Origin: Leguminivora glycinivorella
Lineage: Eukaryota > Arthropoda > Insecta > Lepidoptera > Tortricidae
Direction: 5' to 3'
Length of the DNA stretch: 64,000 bases
NCBI RefSeq assembly: GCF_023078275.1
Contig: NC_062983.1
Span: forward strand, 3,713,001 to 3,777,000
A program made the position numbers and the translations under genes. How positions within the stretch are numbered: the stretch's first letter is position 1; each line of letters opens with the position of its first letter. Below, piece by piece: positions 1-9,530 of the stretch. Under the pieces are notes generated by a model, which did no database searches, was not told where the DNA came from, and saw only the letters and a list, made by a program, of their open reading frames with translations.

Positions 1-2
1 GC

Positions 3-320
3 AGCATATTAGGTGTGAAACTAAGGGATCGAATCCGAAACACCACGCTGCGCTCAAAAACTCGGATAATTGATGTAGCTCGAAAAGCGGCCAAGTTAAA
101 GTGGGACTGGGCTGGACATGTCTGCCGTATGCCGAATGACTTGTGGGCCAAGATAGCCACGGAATGGGAGCCCCATGAGTCGAACAGAGGATCCGGCAGA
201 CCTCGCCGGGATAACTTGGACTCCTTTTTGACAGACTGGCCAGTTTTAGCTCAAGATCGAGAAGAATGGAGAAAGAAGGGGGAGGCCTTTGCCCAGCAGT
301 GGGACACAATAGGCTCATAA
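3..320 (+). pseudogene. LINE reverse transcriptase, C-terminal end (RTE-like), cut by window edge
   Basis: The frame is already open at the window edge and ends in TAA at 318-320, so this is the last ~105 residues of a longer protein. Residues such as LRDRIRN, KLKWDWAGHVCRM, GSGRPRR and AQDREEWRKKGEAFAQQW match the tail that follows the reverse transcriptase domain in lepidopteran endonuclease-reverse transcriptase LINEs. No catalytic motif lies in the visible part. The stop codon sits inside a short (TAA)n run followed by ATTG-like repeats, the kind of 3' tail RTE elements carry. Clade assignment (RTE) is from memory of the family; whether the upstream part is intact cannot be seen. Confidence 0.8.
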
Positions 321-876
321 TAATAATAATAAATGATTGATTAATTGATGGTATGATCTTCTTATATTTAATTTAAGTTATAACGCAAAACTGGGCTAAG
401 TATTTCTATGCGAAACAAACAGCATTCACACACGTAAACGCACTGACAGTTTACTTTACCGGTTGAAAATGAGCCTCACACAGTCACGGACTCAAAAGCT
501 CGTTCTAAATTCAAAAACCGCGCCGAATCGAACCGAATTCAGGCAGACAGGAATGGCCATAGACATAGATAAAAATATAGACGGTTGATTTTAAGTAGGA
601 TCTGAATAACCTAATGCGGCATAACAATACTCTACTTCATTTTCAATCAGTACCTCGGTGCCTCTTTTTCTCTATAACATCTCAATATTCAATATTAATA
701 AGAATTTAGAAGTAGCTACTCGAAGCCGACGAGCGTGGTAAAAAGCCTCAAGGAAGGGAACGTTATGAAAGTGCGTGAAGCGAAAGTGGTTTTTCAGGAT
801 TTTCGCAAATTAAAATCCGTGATCTCTGCCTACCCATCTAGGAAACAGACGTGATTTTATGTATGTATGTCTATAT
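321..876. other. No gene seen; LINE tail then unassigned AT-rich DNA
   Basis: The first ~35 bases are the simple-repeat tail of the preceding LINE. The rest has no long frame and no repeat that I could match elsewhere in the window. Confidence 0.5.
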
Positions 877-1093
877 GAAGAATTTCACTACTCCCTTTCT
901 TCCCGTGGGTGTAGAAGACAACTATGGGATATGGATTAAATTGTGGAGTGGGCAATGGGCTGGCAACTTGTCACTGCAATGTCACAATTATTCAATCAAC
1001 CCCTTAATTGCCAAGAATGGCTCTGAAACTTGAGTAGTTCCATGTCCTCTACCTACTCCTTTATGAGATACAGGCGTGATTGTATGTACTTAC
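877..1093 (+). mobile_element. SINE/retroposon family S4, copy 1
   Basis: Diverged copy of a ~260-bp family also seen at 18032 (minus), 25066 (minus) and 34101 (plus). Shared landmarks in order: AATTTCAC(C/T)AC, CTTTCTTCCCGTGGGTG, GGGATATGG(G/A)TTAAATTGTGG, CACTGCAATGTCA, CAACCCCTTA, and a 3' end GATACAGGCGTGATTGTATGTA running into (GTAT)n. No coding potential. It could be a SINE or the 3' end of a LINE; the sequence alone does not decide. Confidence 0.7.
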
Positions 1094-1126
1094 GTATATG
1101 TGTATCTCAATATTTTTGGTGACCAT

Positions 1127-1276
1127 GTGCCGTAGCCGAATGGCATTTCTGCGACGCGAAACGAATACGAAACGCCGCGAAAGGTAGTCTGGCTCTGTCG
1201 CGCCAATACGCAAGAGCAATAGAGATAGATATCTACGAGCGTTTCGTTTCGTGTGCATTTGTGCCATTCGGCTACT
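1127..1276. mobile_element. Palindromic MITE, family GTAGCCGAATGG
   Basis: The ends are inverted copies (GTAGCCGAATGGC at left, GCCATTCGGCTAC at right) with further imperfect pairing inward. Related copies or fragments lie at 27118-27350, 29220-29375, 29400-29545, 48355-48450 and 63640-63730, recognised by GGCTCTGTCGCGCCAATACG and CGCTCTTCTGTAGTGGCG. Non-autonomous DNA element; superfamily not determined. Confidence 0.7.
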
Positions 1277-1789
1277 CAGCTAATCAGTCGTCAGTCATAT
1301 ATTGTCGTAATCGAAAACTGGTGCCATGATGACGTCACATTCTCGTCATCTACAGGTTTCTAAAATCTATGGGTATGGCGACGCGAAATCAACAGATTTG
1401 GCCTAATTTGCCAGTCCGTCTGGTCGCACGTCAACGCAAACGTTTATCCACGGAGCAGTTGCTATTGGAAGAGAGTTGAGGACTCGTAGACGCACTTTTC
1501 TAACAGACTATGCTGAACTGTTCAAATACTGTAATATATTTTACATGTTTAATAGGTAATTATTACGTTTACAGATGAATGCCTACGCATTTAAATTTCA
1601 CAATATTATTGTCTTTCACACAAAAATTACCTATTTATACTACTTATAATCCAAACGACGGGTTAAAGAGGTCCGGTATCAGGCCTACGTCACTCGCTCG
1701 CGGTCGCGCGTTAAGACGATACGGTAGGGGTCAATTCTCCATACAAAGTAGAGTGAATAGGCTATTACTGAATCGGTGAGCTCCATCTT
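1277..1789. other. No gene seen
   Basis: A 66-codon open frame here has no recognisable motif. The block with GATGACGTCACATTCTCGTC resembles sequence near 62,830 (GATGACGTAACATACCCTTC), so it may be an old dispersed repeat. Confidence 0.4.
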
Positions 1790-1862
1790 AGACTCTGTCT
1801 TCACTTCCCATCAGGTGTGACTAGGGTCAATCGCCGATCAGTCCATAATAAAAAAAAAAAAA
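1790..1862 (+). mobile_element. Retroposon 3' tail with A-run
   Basis: TGTCTTCACTTCCCATCAGG followed by GTCAATCGCCGATCAGTCC and a run of A (about 1846-1862) has the form of a lepidopteran non-LTR retroposon 3' end, strongly 5'-truncated. Confidence 0.55.
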
Positions 1863-1867
1863 CAAAC

Positions 1868-2177
1868 GCTCTCGACTATTTCCTCCCTGGTTTTTGAAGA
1901 TAGAGCAATGATTTTTTTCAACACAGATTGTTATTATTTTTATCTGTGTCGGACCGTTTTGATTTTTTTGATATTCTGTTTTTTAAAGACTCTAGAGCCA
2001 ATCAAAAATTTACAAAAACGGCCTTTTTCATTGTGGCGCAAAAAAAGGTGTGATACTCAAGATTGGTAACAATTAACAAAAAAGCTAAACGGTCCGACAT
2101 AGATTATTTCATTGTTATTCAGATTCTCAAATTTCGTTCCAATTGATTAAGTTTTGAAGGAGGAAAGAGTCGAGAGC
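1868..2177. repeat. Imperfect inverted repeat
   Basis: GCTCTCGACTATTTCCTCC at the left end pairs with GGAGGAAAGAGTCGAGAGC at the right end. The inner sequence also pairs weakly, including GTCGGACCGTTT against AAACGGTCCGAC. Probably an old non-autonomous DNA element. Confidence 0.6.
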
Positions 2178-2538
2178 GGAACCTCGATTTTAAAGATTTT
2201 TTTGAAATATCTTTTGACTGAGTTGTTCTTAATGGACAATTTTTTTTTCGATAAATCTAGTTAATAACACTTATATATTTAACTAAAATTCCGAAGTTGA
2301 AAGGGGGGCTCCTTTCCATTTTAGCATTTTCGCTGCCGTATCCTCTTAAGTACCTACCCGCTAGCAGTTGCGTCGAGGTAACAAGTGGCCAAGGGGCGCC
2401 ACGCGCCCGCCTGCGTAGTCGCGTGGCACGCACCTACTATTCCTCTGAGATTTACGTAGTAACTTATTAGTATTAGTTACATAAAGAGTAGGTATTTAGG
2501 TTACGTTAGTAACTTATTAATAATCGAACCCTCCTTGG

Positions 2539-2595
2539 AACTTGTACACTCCTTTTTGCTGTGTACTTAACACAGCAAAAGGGAATGTACAAGTT
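2539..2595. repeat. Hairpin, ~24-bp arms
   Basis: AACTTGTACA..CTTTTTGCTGTGT pairs with ACACAGCAAAAGG..TGTACAAGTT around a 5-base loop. A strong isolated hairpin, perhaps the remains of a MITE. Confidence 0.65.
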
Positions 2596-2869
2596 TCTAA
2601 TGGGGTGGCAACGCGCATGTGACACTGTTTGAGTTGCAGGCGTCCATAGGTTACGGTGACCGCTTTACATCAGGCGGGCCGTATACTTGTTTGCCACCGA
2701 CGTAGTATAAAAAAAAAACTGTTTGTATATCAAGCAAGCGAGTTATATTACAGACGTTCTTTTCCGTATGTGTACCAGCCAATATGAGATATTCATAGAA
2801 ATGTTCACCTCATGTTTACACAATTGAGTTATATTTTATTTTTGTCTGTCTTTGGCATCATAGCTTTTA

Positions 2870-3017
2870 CGGCTCAGCCACGACATTGGTCTAAGCGCGA
2901 CAGCGGTGAGCGGCCGCCATATATTGGAGCGAGACACAGCGATGGGACTTTTCATTCGCACGGTGTATGGCTGCCGCTCACCGCTGCCGCGCTTAGACCA
3001 ATGTCGTGGCTGGGCCG
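2870..3017. mobile_element. Tourist-like (PIF/Harbinger-type) MITE, intact
   Basis: 148-bp palindromic element with terminal inverted repeats CGGCTCAGCCACGACATTGG / CCAATGTCGTGGCTGGGCCG that extend about 45 bp inward. It is flanked by TTA on both sides (2867-2869 and 3018-3020), the 3-bp TWA duplication expected of PIF/Harbinger insertion. Other copies lie at 10975, 26583 and 26986. No coding capacity; it would need a transposase in trans. Confidence 0.8.
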
Positions 3018-3025
3018 TTAAACAG

Positions 3026-3758
3026 AATAAATTAATAGTTTAAAAAACACTATAAAACACGCTTTTATAAATGCACGTAAAAGCCAAAAATAAATTATGG
3101 ATCGTTCAAGTTGTCTCTATTTGTGAGCTGAAGTTTAAAAACTATGTGCTTTTAATTATAATATTTGATTGTAAAAGCGTGGGGCGCTGGAACAGGAAAG
3201 ACTTTTTGTATAATTTGCTGATAAATCAAATTATGCTATGTTACGGGAAGGAGGTTACACATACACAGATTGACGCGCTAACTGGAGTTGCAGCATGACT
3301 AGTAGGTTCTACATTAAACAGTCAAATCAATTAAAAGTCAGTGTTCAAAGTAGGTACCAGTTTGTCGAACTCAGACAAAATATGCGCTAGTAGCGAGGAG
3401 AGTCGACAGTAATCAAAGTACAAAAGGGGAAAGTGTCTACAGTGACAGGATGCAGAGTTCTTGTTCGTGGACGAGATATCTTTGGTTCTCTTTGGTAACC
3501 CTTAGGCGGCATATGTAAACGTTATGTTCTCATGCAACTTCATTCGCCAGGAAGTTCGGATTAGTATTTGTTTACAAGAAAGTCTTTCCTGTTCCAGCGC
3601 CCCACGCTTTTACAATCAAATATTATAATTAAAAGCACATAGTTTTTAAACTTCAGCTCACAAATAGAGACAACTTGAACGATCCATAATTTATTTTTGG
3701 CTTTTACGTGCATTTATAAAAGCGTGTTTTATAGTGTTTTTTAAACTATTAATTTATT
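3026..3758. mobile_element. Foldback element with 180-bp arms that read as identical
   Basis: Positions 3026-3205 and 3579-3758 are reverse complements over the full 180 bases as far as I can read, separated by a 373-base spacer. The arms run from AATAAATTAATAG at the outside to AGGAAAGACTTT at the inside. The spacer has no useful frame. No clear target duplication is seen. Identical arms point to a recent insertion or to arm homogenisation. A transcript through it would form a long dsRNA stem. Confidence 0.85.
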
Positions 3759-4123
3759 TTATACTTTTTAGTCATTAATAATGAAATACTTTTAACATTT
3801 ATACATAAATTTATTTCAAGTAGGCGGATTTTACATGCCATTTGTGGCTTAACGTGTACTTATTGCTAATTGCTACTTAATAATAACTAGCGGCTACCTT
3901 CTTATTACGGTATTATCATAAAAATGTTTATACCTAGTAAGTTATCCGTAAAAGATAGACAATATAGACATGTGCCATCGCGGACTTTTTGAAGACATTA
4001 GAGAGACATACTTTCGCCATACATTGTTTTGAAGCTCTCAGCTAGTGGGATTTTGTTTGACTCGATTAGAAAATATTGTCACATTTCAACTAATTCAAAC
4101 AAAATTTAAGTATTTCTTTTTTG
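3759..4123. other. No gene seen
   Basis: AT-rich sequence without long frames, inverted repeats or matches to the repeat families seen elsewhere in the window. Confidence 0.5.
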
Positions 4124-5235
4124 CCGAACCCCCCTTTATTTGCTCTTAAGGGTCACAGGAAAACCATTACCCAACTTATTTTAAATACAACGTTGATCTT
4201 TCTTTTATGCGGGGGGCTTCGCCCCCAAGCCCCCCTTTGTTTGCTCTTAAAGGTCACAAGAAAACGCTAACCCAACTTATTTTAAATACTACGTTAATCT
4301 TCCTTTTATGCGGGGGGCTTCGCCCCCCGAGCCCCCCTTTGTTTGCTCTTAAAGGTCACAAGAAAACGCTAACCCAACTTATCTTAAATACTACGTTGAT
4401 CTTTCTTTCATGCGGGGGCTTCGCCCCCGAGCCCCCTTTGTTTGCTCTGAAAGGTCACAAGAAAATGCTAACCCAACTTATTTTAAATACTACGTTAATC
4501 TTTCTTTTATGCGGGGGGCTTCGCCCCCCGAGCCCCCCTTTGTTTGCACTTAAAGGTCACAAGAAAACGCTAGCCCAACTGATCTTAAACACTACGTTGA
4601 TCTTTCTTTCATGCGGGGGCTTCGCCCCCGAGCCCCCTTTGTTTGCTCTTAAAGGTCACAAGAAAACGCTAACCCAACTTATTCTAAATACTTCGTTGAT
4701 CTTTCTTTCATTCGAGGGGCTTCGCCCCCCGAGGCCCCCTTTTCTTTACTCTTAAGGATCACAAGAAAACTTAACCCAACTTATTTTAAATACAACGTTG
4801 ATCTTTCTTTTATGCGGGAGGCCTCGCCCCCCGAGCCCCCCTTTGTTTGCTCTGAAAGGTCACAAGAAAACGCTATCCCAACTTATTTTAAATACTACGT
4901 TAATCTTTCTTTTATGCGGGGGGCTTCGCCCCCGAGCCCCCCTTTGTTTACTCATAAAGGTCACAAGAAAACGCTATCCCAACTTATTTTAAATACTACG
5001 TTAATCTTTCTTTTATGCGGGGGGCTTCGCCCCCCGAGCCCCCCTTTGTTTGCTCTTAAATGTCACAAGAAAACGCTAACCCAACTTATCTTAAATACTA
5101 CGTTGATCTTTCTTTCATGCGGGGGCTTCGCCCCCGAGCCCCCTTTGTTTGCTCTTAAATGTCACAAGAATACGCTAACCCAACTTATTTTAAATACTAC
5201 GTTGATCTTTCTTTCATGCTTCCCCCCTCGAGCCC
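4124..5235 (+). repeat. Minisatellite, ~102-bp unit, 11 copies, GC hairpin in each
   Basis: Eleven units spaced about 101-102 bases apart, counted from the recurring (G/T)GTCACAAGAAAA motif. Each unit carries an AT-rich half (CCCAACTTATTTTAAATAC) and a GC-rich palindrome G5-7-CTTCG-C5-7 that folds as a 6-7 bp G/C stem around a TTC loop. Because 102 is divisible by three, overlapping frames stay open across several units (4207-4755, 4812-5285); they look like by-products of the period rather than proteins. The array abuts the 120-bp array directly. Confidence 0.9.
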
Positions 5236-5249
5236 CCCCCCCTTTTTTT

Positions 5250-6120
5250 CTGTTCTTATCTTCCGCCACCATCATCAGGCCTTGAAACCTAATCGTAGTC
5301 ATAGTTCATTACAAGACTTTTCTAAGAAGCCCAAAAACAGCTATGATACGATGTTCCATCATGTAGTTCCAGTTCATATCTTCCGGCTCCATCATCAGAC
5401 CTTGAATTCTAATCGTAGTCAAAGTTCATTACAAGACTTTTCTAAGAAGCCCAAAAACAGCTATGATACGATGTTCCATCATGTAGTTCCAGCTCATATC
5501 TTCCGGCTCCATCATCAGACCTTGAAACCTAATTGTAGTCAAAGTTCATTACAAGACTTTCCTAAGAAGCCCAAAAACAGCTATGATACGATGTTCCATG
5601 ATGTAGTTCCAGTTCATATCTTCCGGCTCCATCATCAGACCTTGAAACCTAATCGTAGTCAAAGTTCATTACAAGACTTTTCTAAGAAACCCAAAAACAG
5701 CTATGATACGATGTTCCATCATGTAGTTCCAGCTCATATCTTCCGGCTCCATCATCAGACCTTGAAACCTAATTGTAGTCAAAGTTCATTACAAGACTTT
5801 CCTAAGAAGCCCAAAAACAGCTATGATACGATGTTCCATGATGTAGTTCCAGTTCATATCTTCCGGCTCCATCATCAGACCTTGAAACCTAATCGTAGTC
5901 AAAGTTCATTACAAGACTTTTCTAAGAAACCCAAAAACAGCTATGATACGATGTTCCATCATGTAGTTCCAGTTCATATCTTTCGGCTTCATCATCAGAC
6001 CTTGAAACCTAATTGTAGTCAAAGTTCATTACAAGACTTCTCTAAGAAACCCAAAAACGGCTATGATACGAGGTTCCATCATGTAGTTCCAGTTCATATC
6101 TTCCGACTCCATCATCAGAT
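5250..6120 (+). repeat. Minisatellite, 120-bp unit, 7 copies
   Basis: Seven full units in exact 120-base register from 5281, plus part of one at the left. Units 3 and 5 share the same variants (AATTGTAG, TTTCCTAAG, TTCCATGATG), and so do 4 and 6, so the array grew by copying a 240-bp dimer. The unit end (CCATCATCAGA) recurs singly at 37,695 in a dispersed sequence, which suggests the array expanded from one segment of a mobile element. A 367-codon frame (5159-6262) stays open because 120 = 3 x 40. It has no signal peptide or known domain, and I regard it as non-coding. Confidence 0.9.
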
Positions 6121-6280
6121 CAGCTCAACAGTACCATATTATTGTATTGTCATCGGAACTACATATAGCTGCCAATTTTCATTACGCTACGACTCCTGGA
6201 AGATGGTTAAATTAGCCTCCGCAGATTCCATTACATACATAGTTACATACACGACGACCTAATAAAAGCGTGTTAAAAAC
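6121..6280 (+). mobile_element. 3' flank of the array element, ends TAATAAAAGCGTGTTAAAAA
   Basis: After the last 120-bp unit comes GATCAGCTC then a stretch ending in TAATAAAAGCGTGTTAAAAA, which has the form of a retroposon 3' tail. GATCAGCTC followed by ATTGCATTGTCA at 37,703-37,740 shows the same order, so both loci carry the same dispersed element. Class uncertain; a Helitron is another possibility. Confidence 0.5.
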
Positions 6281-6627
6281 CGATTTAGATTTCGTTTTAT
6301 TTGTTTGAAATCTAAATTAGTCGGGAGTGTTCGGAAATTTTACTTTGACGAACATCCCTACAGAGGTATATTGGTTTGATGAAAAGCTCGCCCTCATTCT
6401 CGTTTCCTATGAGAATATGGCCAGGTGATTCATAGGCCGAACGCGCTGTGACGCCAATTTGATTTAATTCCGTCCTATTCACTAAAAATACGAGTTCTAG
6501 TCTACGCTTTGGACCAAGCTTGTATCTTTTATTTTTGGATGTACCTAAACTTTTTTAATAATGCAATCAAAGCCCAGAAATGAACAATGTAATTGAAGTG
6601 AAATTTCTAATGCAATTGCTAACTGAC

Positions 6628-6750
6628 AGCACGTAACACTCAGTCAGTGTTACGTTGCGTTAAATGCCGCTCACTCAGCGCGTAACATTCAGTCAGTGTT
6701 ACGTTGCGCAACTCAGTCAGTCACTCACTCACTCACTCACTCACTCAGTG
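6628..6750. repeat. Two tandem hairpins and a (CACT)n microsatellite
   Basis: CGTAACACTCAGTCAGTGTTACG at 6632-6654 (arms of 9 bp) and a near copy at 6681-6703 are ~50 bases apart, followed by (ACTC)n at about 6710-6748. The CACT/AGTC core of the hairpins is the same motif as the microsatellite. Confidence 0.75.
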
Positions 6751-6937
6751 ACATAGGTAATGGTTTTTAAATGGTGGAAAGGTTGGTTGGAAAGTGTGTG
6801 TTTTATATTAAGATCACTGCAAAATGAGTTTGTTTGTTTTTTTTTCAATAATTTGATCAAATAGCAATGTAATATTTATCCTATAACAGTAAAAAGATGG
6901 ATAAATAAAAAGCAAAAACGTGATAGTCAACTGAAAT

Positions 6938-7192
6938 AGTACATTACGATACGGCGGGCTGCGTAAAAGAGTTTGAAGTTCGAATACGCAGATTACGGCG
7001 ATAAATTAAAGCACGACCGAAGGAAGTGTTTTAAATCGACACGAGTTATCCATAACCATTTCGAACGCCATGTATTGTAAGACGTTTTGCACCAGTACAG
7101 ATGGCACTCCGAAGTTTTGACCTGGCATTTATTTGTAACCATTTATTTTAAGCACTTTTATTGCGTAAAAAACACCATCTGTGCTGAAAAAA
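6938..7192 (+). mobile_element. Composite MITE (outer GTACATTA part plus inner CAGTACAGATGG part)
   Basis: The outer part (GATAAATTAAAGCACGACCG, TTTTAAATCGACA.GAGTT) is joined to an inner palindromic part whose ends are CAGTACAGATGGC and CCATCTGTGCTG. The same two parts occur in the same order on the other strand at 43,216-43,440, so the combination moves as one element. No coding capacity. Confidence 0.7.
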
Positions 7193-7390
7193 TGTTTTTG
7201 AGGTTATGTTATGAAGTTTCACTTCAGGGGAGGGACTTAACGCACTGTTTTATTATTTTTCAACGCACTAACTGGTAAAGGCTGTCTTGATTATTTAAAC
7301 TTATGAGAAAAATGGCATTTTTTCAGAAAGGGTGCATAGTAATTTTCTGTCCTCCGGAATTCGTCAAATTTGAGGTCGCTGCGCTAAACG

Positions 7391-7494
7391 AAGTTCTTCT
7401 TCTTCGTCGAAACCTCAAGACTGAGGGTCGTGACCCATAAGTCGCTGTACGTTCCAGTGCTATCTACTCAGGTCGATCTTTTGCCTAAGGATCT
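7391..7494 (-). mobile_element. LINE 3' end fragment that truncates the mariner gene
   Basis: Read on the minus strand, GGCAAAAGATC, AACGTACAGCGACTTATGG, CACGACCCTCAGTC and the (GAA)n end match the fragment at 24,003-24,195 on the plus strand. It is a 5'-truncated non-LTR insertion abutting codon 264 of the transposase. Confidence 0.75.
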
Positions 7495-7497
7495 TTT

Positions 7498-8292
7498 TTA
7501 AACGGGTATCACTTTCCAACCTAGCTCCAATAGCTTTAGCCGAGTCACTTTTGCAATGTGTGGGCAAGCATTGTCGTGTAAGAAAAAAACTTTAGCATGC
7601 TGTGGACGATTCTGACAGATTTTTTGGTTTAAATTTTCAAGCTGATTACAGTATACTGATGCGGTAACAGTCATTCCACTTGGTAGGAGTTCCCAGTGAA
7701 TAATACCATGAATATCCCACCAAACGGACAGCATAACTTTTTTCGGGTGAGGCTCTGTTTTTGGTGCCTCTATTCCTTTTGGAGCTAGCCACTGACGTTT
7801 GCGTGTGTGATTTATATATAAGACCCATTTTTCATCTCCAGTGATAAGATGGTCCAACCAGTTGAATGTGCTGCGAAAAGACAGAAGTTGTATGCAGATA
7901 TCGGCACGGCGGTTTAGTTGATGTCTATCAAGTTCGTGCGGTATCCAAACACTGTATTTGTAGTTTTTTCCCAACTCGTGTAAATGTGTTTCTATGGTGA
8001 CATGAGAGCAGCCTAACTCGGTAGCAAGAGTACGACTCGTTAGCCTCGGATCTCCTTCAATTAAGGTTTTTAATTTGGCTACATCAATCTTCACCGGTCG
8101 ACCAGACTTAGGTTGATCTGATAATGAAAAGTCGCCACTACGAAACCGCTGGAACCATCGTTTCGCCGTGGCCTCAGACACAACTTCAGGAGCAACACGC
8201 TGACATATATTACGCACTGCTTCGGCGGCTGAATGGCCAGACTGAAATTCATATAGTAAGCAATGCCTTACATGCAATTTTAATTCGTCCAT
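7498..8292 (-). pseudogene. Mariner transposase, 3'-truncated (264 of ~345 residues)
   Basis: Cut-and-paste transposase of the mariner type (IS630/Tc1/mariner superfamily), which binds terminal repeats and inserts at TA. N-terminal helix-turn-helix region residues ~20-66 (AAEAVRNIC, WFQRFRSGDFSLSDQPKSGRP), second DNA-binding region with WIPHELD at 116-122, then the catalytic domain: first Asp in TGDEKW (D153), second Asp in HDNACPH (D240). The third Asp, in the usual SPDLAP segment, is missing because the frame ends ~20 residues after the second motif, where a LINE fragment begins. The ATG at 8290-8292 fits the usual mariner start. I did not find terminal repeats. Non-functional as it stands, though otherwise open with no internal stops. 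Confidence 0.92.
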
Positions 8293-8489
8293 TTTCTTCC
8301 TTATATTAGCTCGGCGACAGCTAGTGAATGACTGACGAGAAACTGTGCGACTCGCCCTTTATATACTTTCGACCATAGAAGATTCTAGAACTCTCTCAAA
8401 AATTTTATGTGGAATTCAATCGATCGCTCATTACTTTCTTACCAACCCAATAAATAGTACCTACATCGATCAATCGAAAGAACTCTCAG

Positions 8490-8672
8490 TCTTAACAACA
8501 CAACTACTCCACACGAGATGGCGCGCGTTTCGTCACAAAAGCTCAGAGTGTATTTTTCTATTCGTGTTAGCCTTGACCTGTGTCGCCATCTAGTCTTTGA
8601 AGTAAATAATACTTACATCGACCGAAAGACTTCTGTCTCAACAATACAACTACTCCACACGAGATGGCGCGC
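8490..8672. repeat. Short tandem duplication, ~140-bp spacing
   Basis: ACTACTCCACACGAGATGGC occurs at about 8503 and again at about 8649, each preceded by a CGAAAGA-(A/C)TTCT-like stretch, so one block was duplicated. Confidence 0.6.
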
Positions 8673-8870
8673 GAAGAAAAACGCGTGAAAACTCGAAAAT
8701 TCGCGTTTTCCGGGACCTAAGGATATGTTAGATCGATTTTTCACCCACGAAAACCCCCACATAACAAATTTCAGCGAAATCGTTAGAGCGGTTTCCGAGA
8801 TCGTCGGTATAAATAAATAAATAGATAAATAAATAAATAAATATACAAGAATTGCTCGTTTAATAGTATA
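8672..8870 (+). mobile_element. Retroposon 3' tail ending in (AAAT)n
   Basis: AAATTTCAGCGAAATCGTTA.AGCGGTTTCCGAGAT followed by (TAAA)n has the form of a non-LTR 3' end widespread in insects, here without coding sequence. The TATACAAGAATTGCTCGTTT just after it often accompanies this tail. Confidence 0.6.
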
Positions 8871-8930
8871 AGATATGTAATAGGTATAAGTTTAGTCAGT
8901 TGCTCTTCCACAATTAATGTACCTAGTATA

Positions 8931-9277
8931 CAGGGTGGGGCCTGTAACAAAAGCAAAAAATTAAACTGTAGGCTATACTCCTTAAACTGACCAACATTTT
9001 TTCAGTGACTTTTAAAAATTATGAAGTCTTTAAATTTTCAATTTTTCATACAAAATAAACATTAGCTTCAATGTACGCCATTATTGTTGTCATTGACGTT
9101 GTCTGTCACACTTTAGACTTAACAGAATTCGCAATACATTACCTCTTAGAAAAAACTTTCAAGGGTGATAAAAATCAAAATACAAGTTATTTTTAAAAGT
9201 CGCTGAACAAATGTTGATCAGTATAAGGAGAATAGCCTACAGTTTAATTTTTTGCTTTTGTTACAGGCCCCACTCTG
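8931..9277. mobile_element. MITE family CAG(A/G)GTGGGGCC, copy 1, TA target site
   Basis: 347-bp element with inverted ends CAGGGTGGGGCCTGTAACAAA / TTGTTACAGGCCCCACTCTG pairing ~85 bp inward. It is flanked by TA on both sides (8929-8930, 9278-9279). A second copy is at 36,799-37,137, also between TAs. TA duplication fits a Tc1/mariner-type transposase. Confidence 0.8.
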
Positions 9278-9389
9278 TAAAAGATGACATCCTCACCTCC
9301 CTAGCGCATATTGTTTACTTAAATTAAATACTATCTGTGCACACATGTTTAGAGTTATAGGCCAGCTCAGTACTTTAAGTAAAATTGTA

Positions 9390-9530
9390 CAGCCAAGTGC
9401 AAAAATACGTATCGATTTTATCCGCTCAAAAATATGTACCGAGAGTACCGAGACCTTATTCCGCCGACATAAAGTGCTATGGGACATATTTTTGATAAGT
9501 TGTACGCACCCATATTTTTACACTTGACTG
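9390..9530. mobile_element. Palindromic MITE, TA target site
   Basis: Ends CAGCCAAGTGCAAAAATA / TATTTTTACACTTGACTG, flanked by TA (9388-9389, 9531-9532). Belongs to a group of TACAGTC-type elements in this window (11,701; 18,326; 19,510; 32,665) that share only the outer bases. Confidence 0.7.

Noticed and set aside
4124..6120. CRISPR array
   Set aside because: Units are contiguous tandem repeats of 102 and 120 bp without unique spacers, in an insect genome with no cas genes.
5159..6262. 367-codon repetitive protein gene
   Set aside because: The frame is open only because the repeat period is divisible by three; no promoter, signal peptide, splice context or known domain.
7498..8292. Functional mariner or a domesticated transposase gene
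   Set aside because: The third catalytic Asp and C-terminus are missing and a LINE fragment forms the end of the frame.
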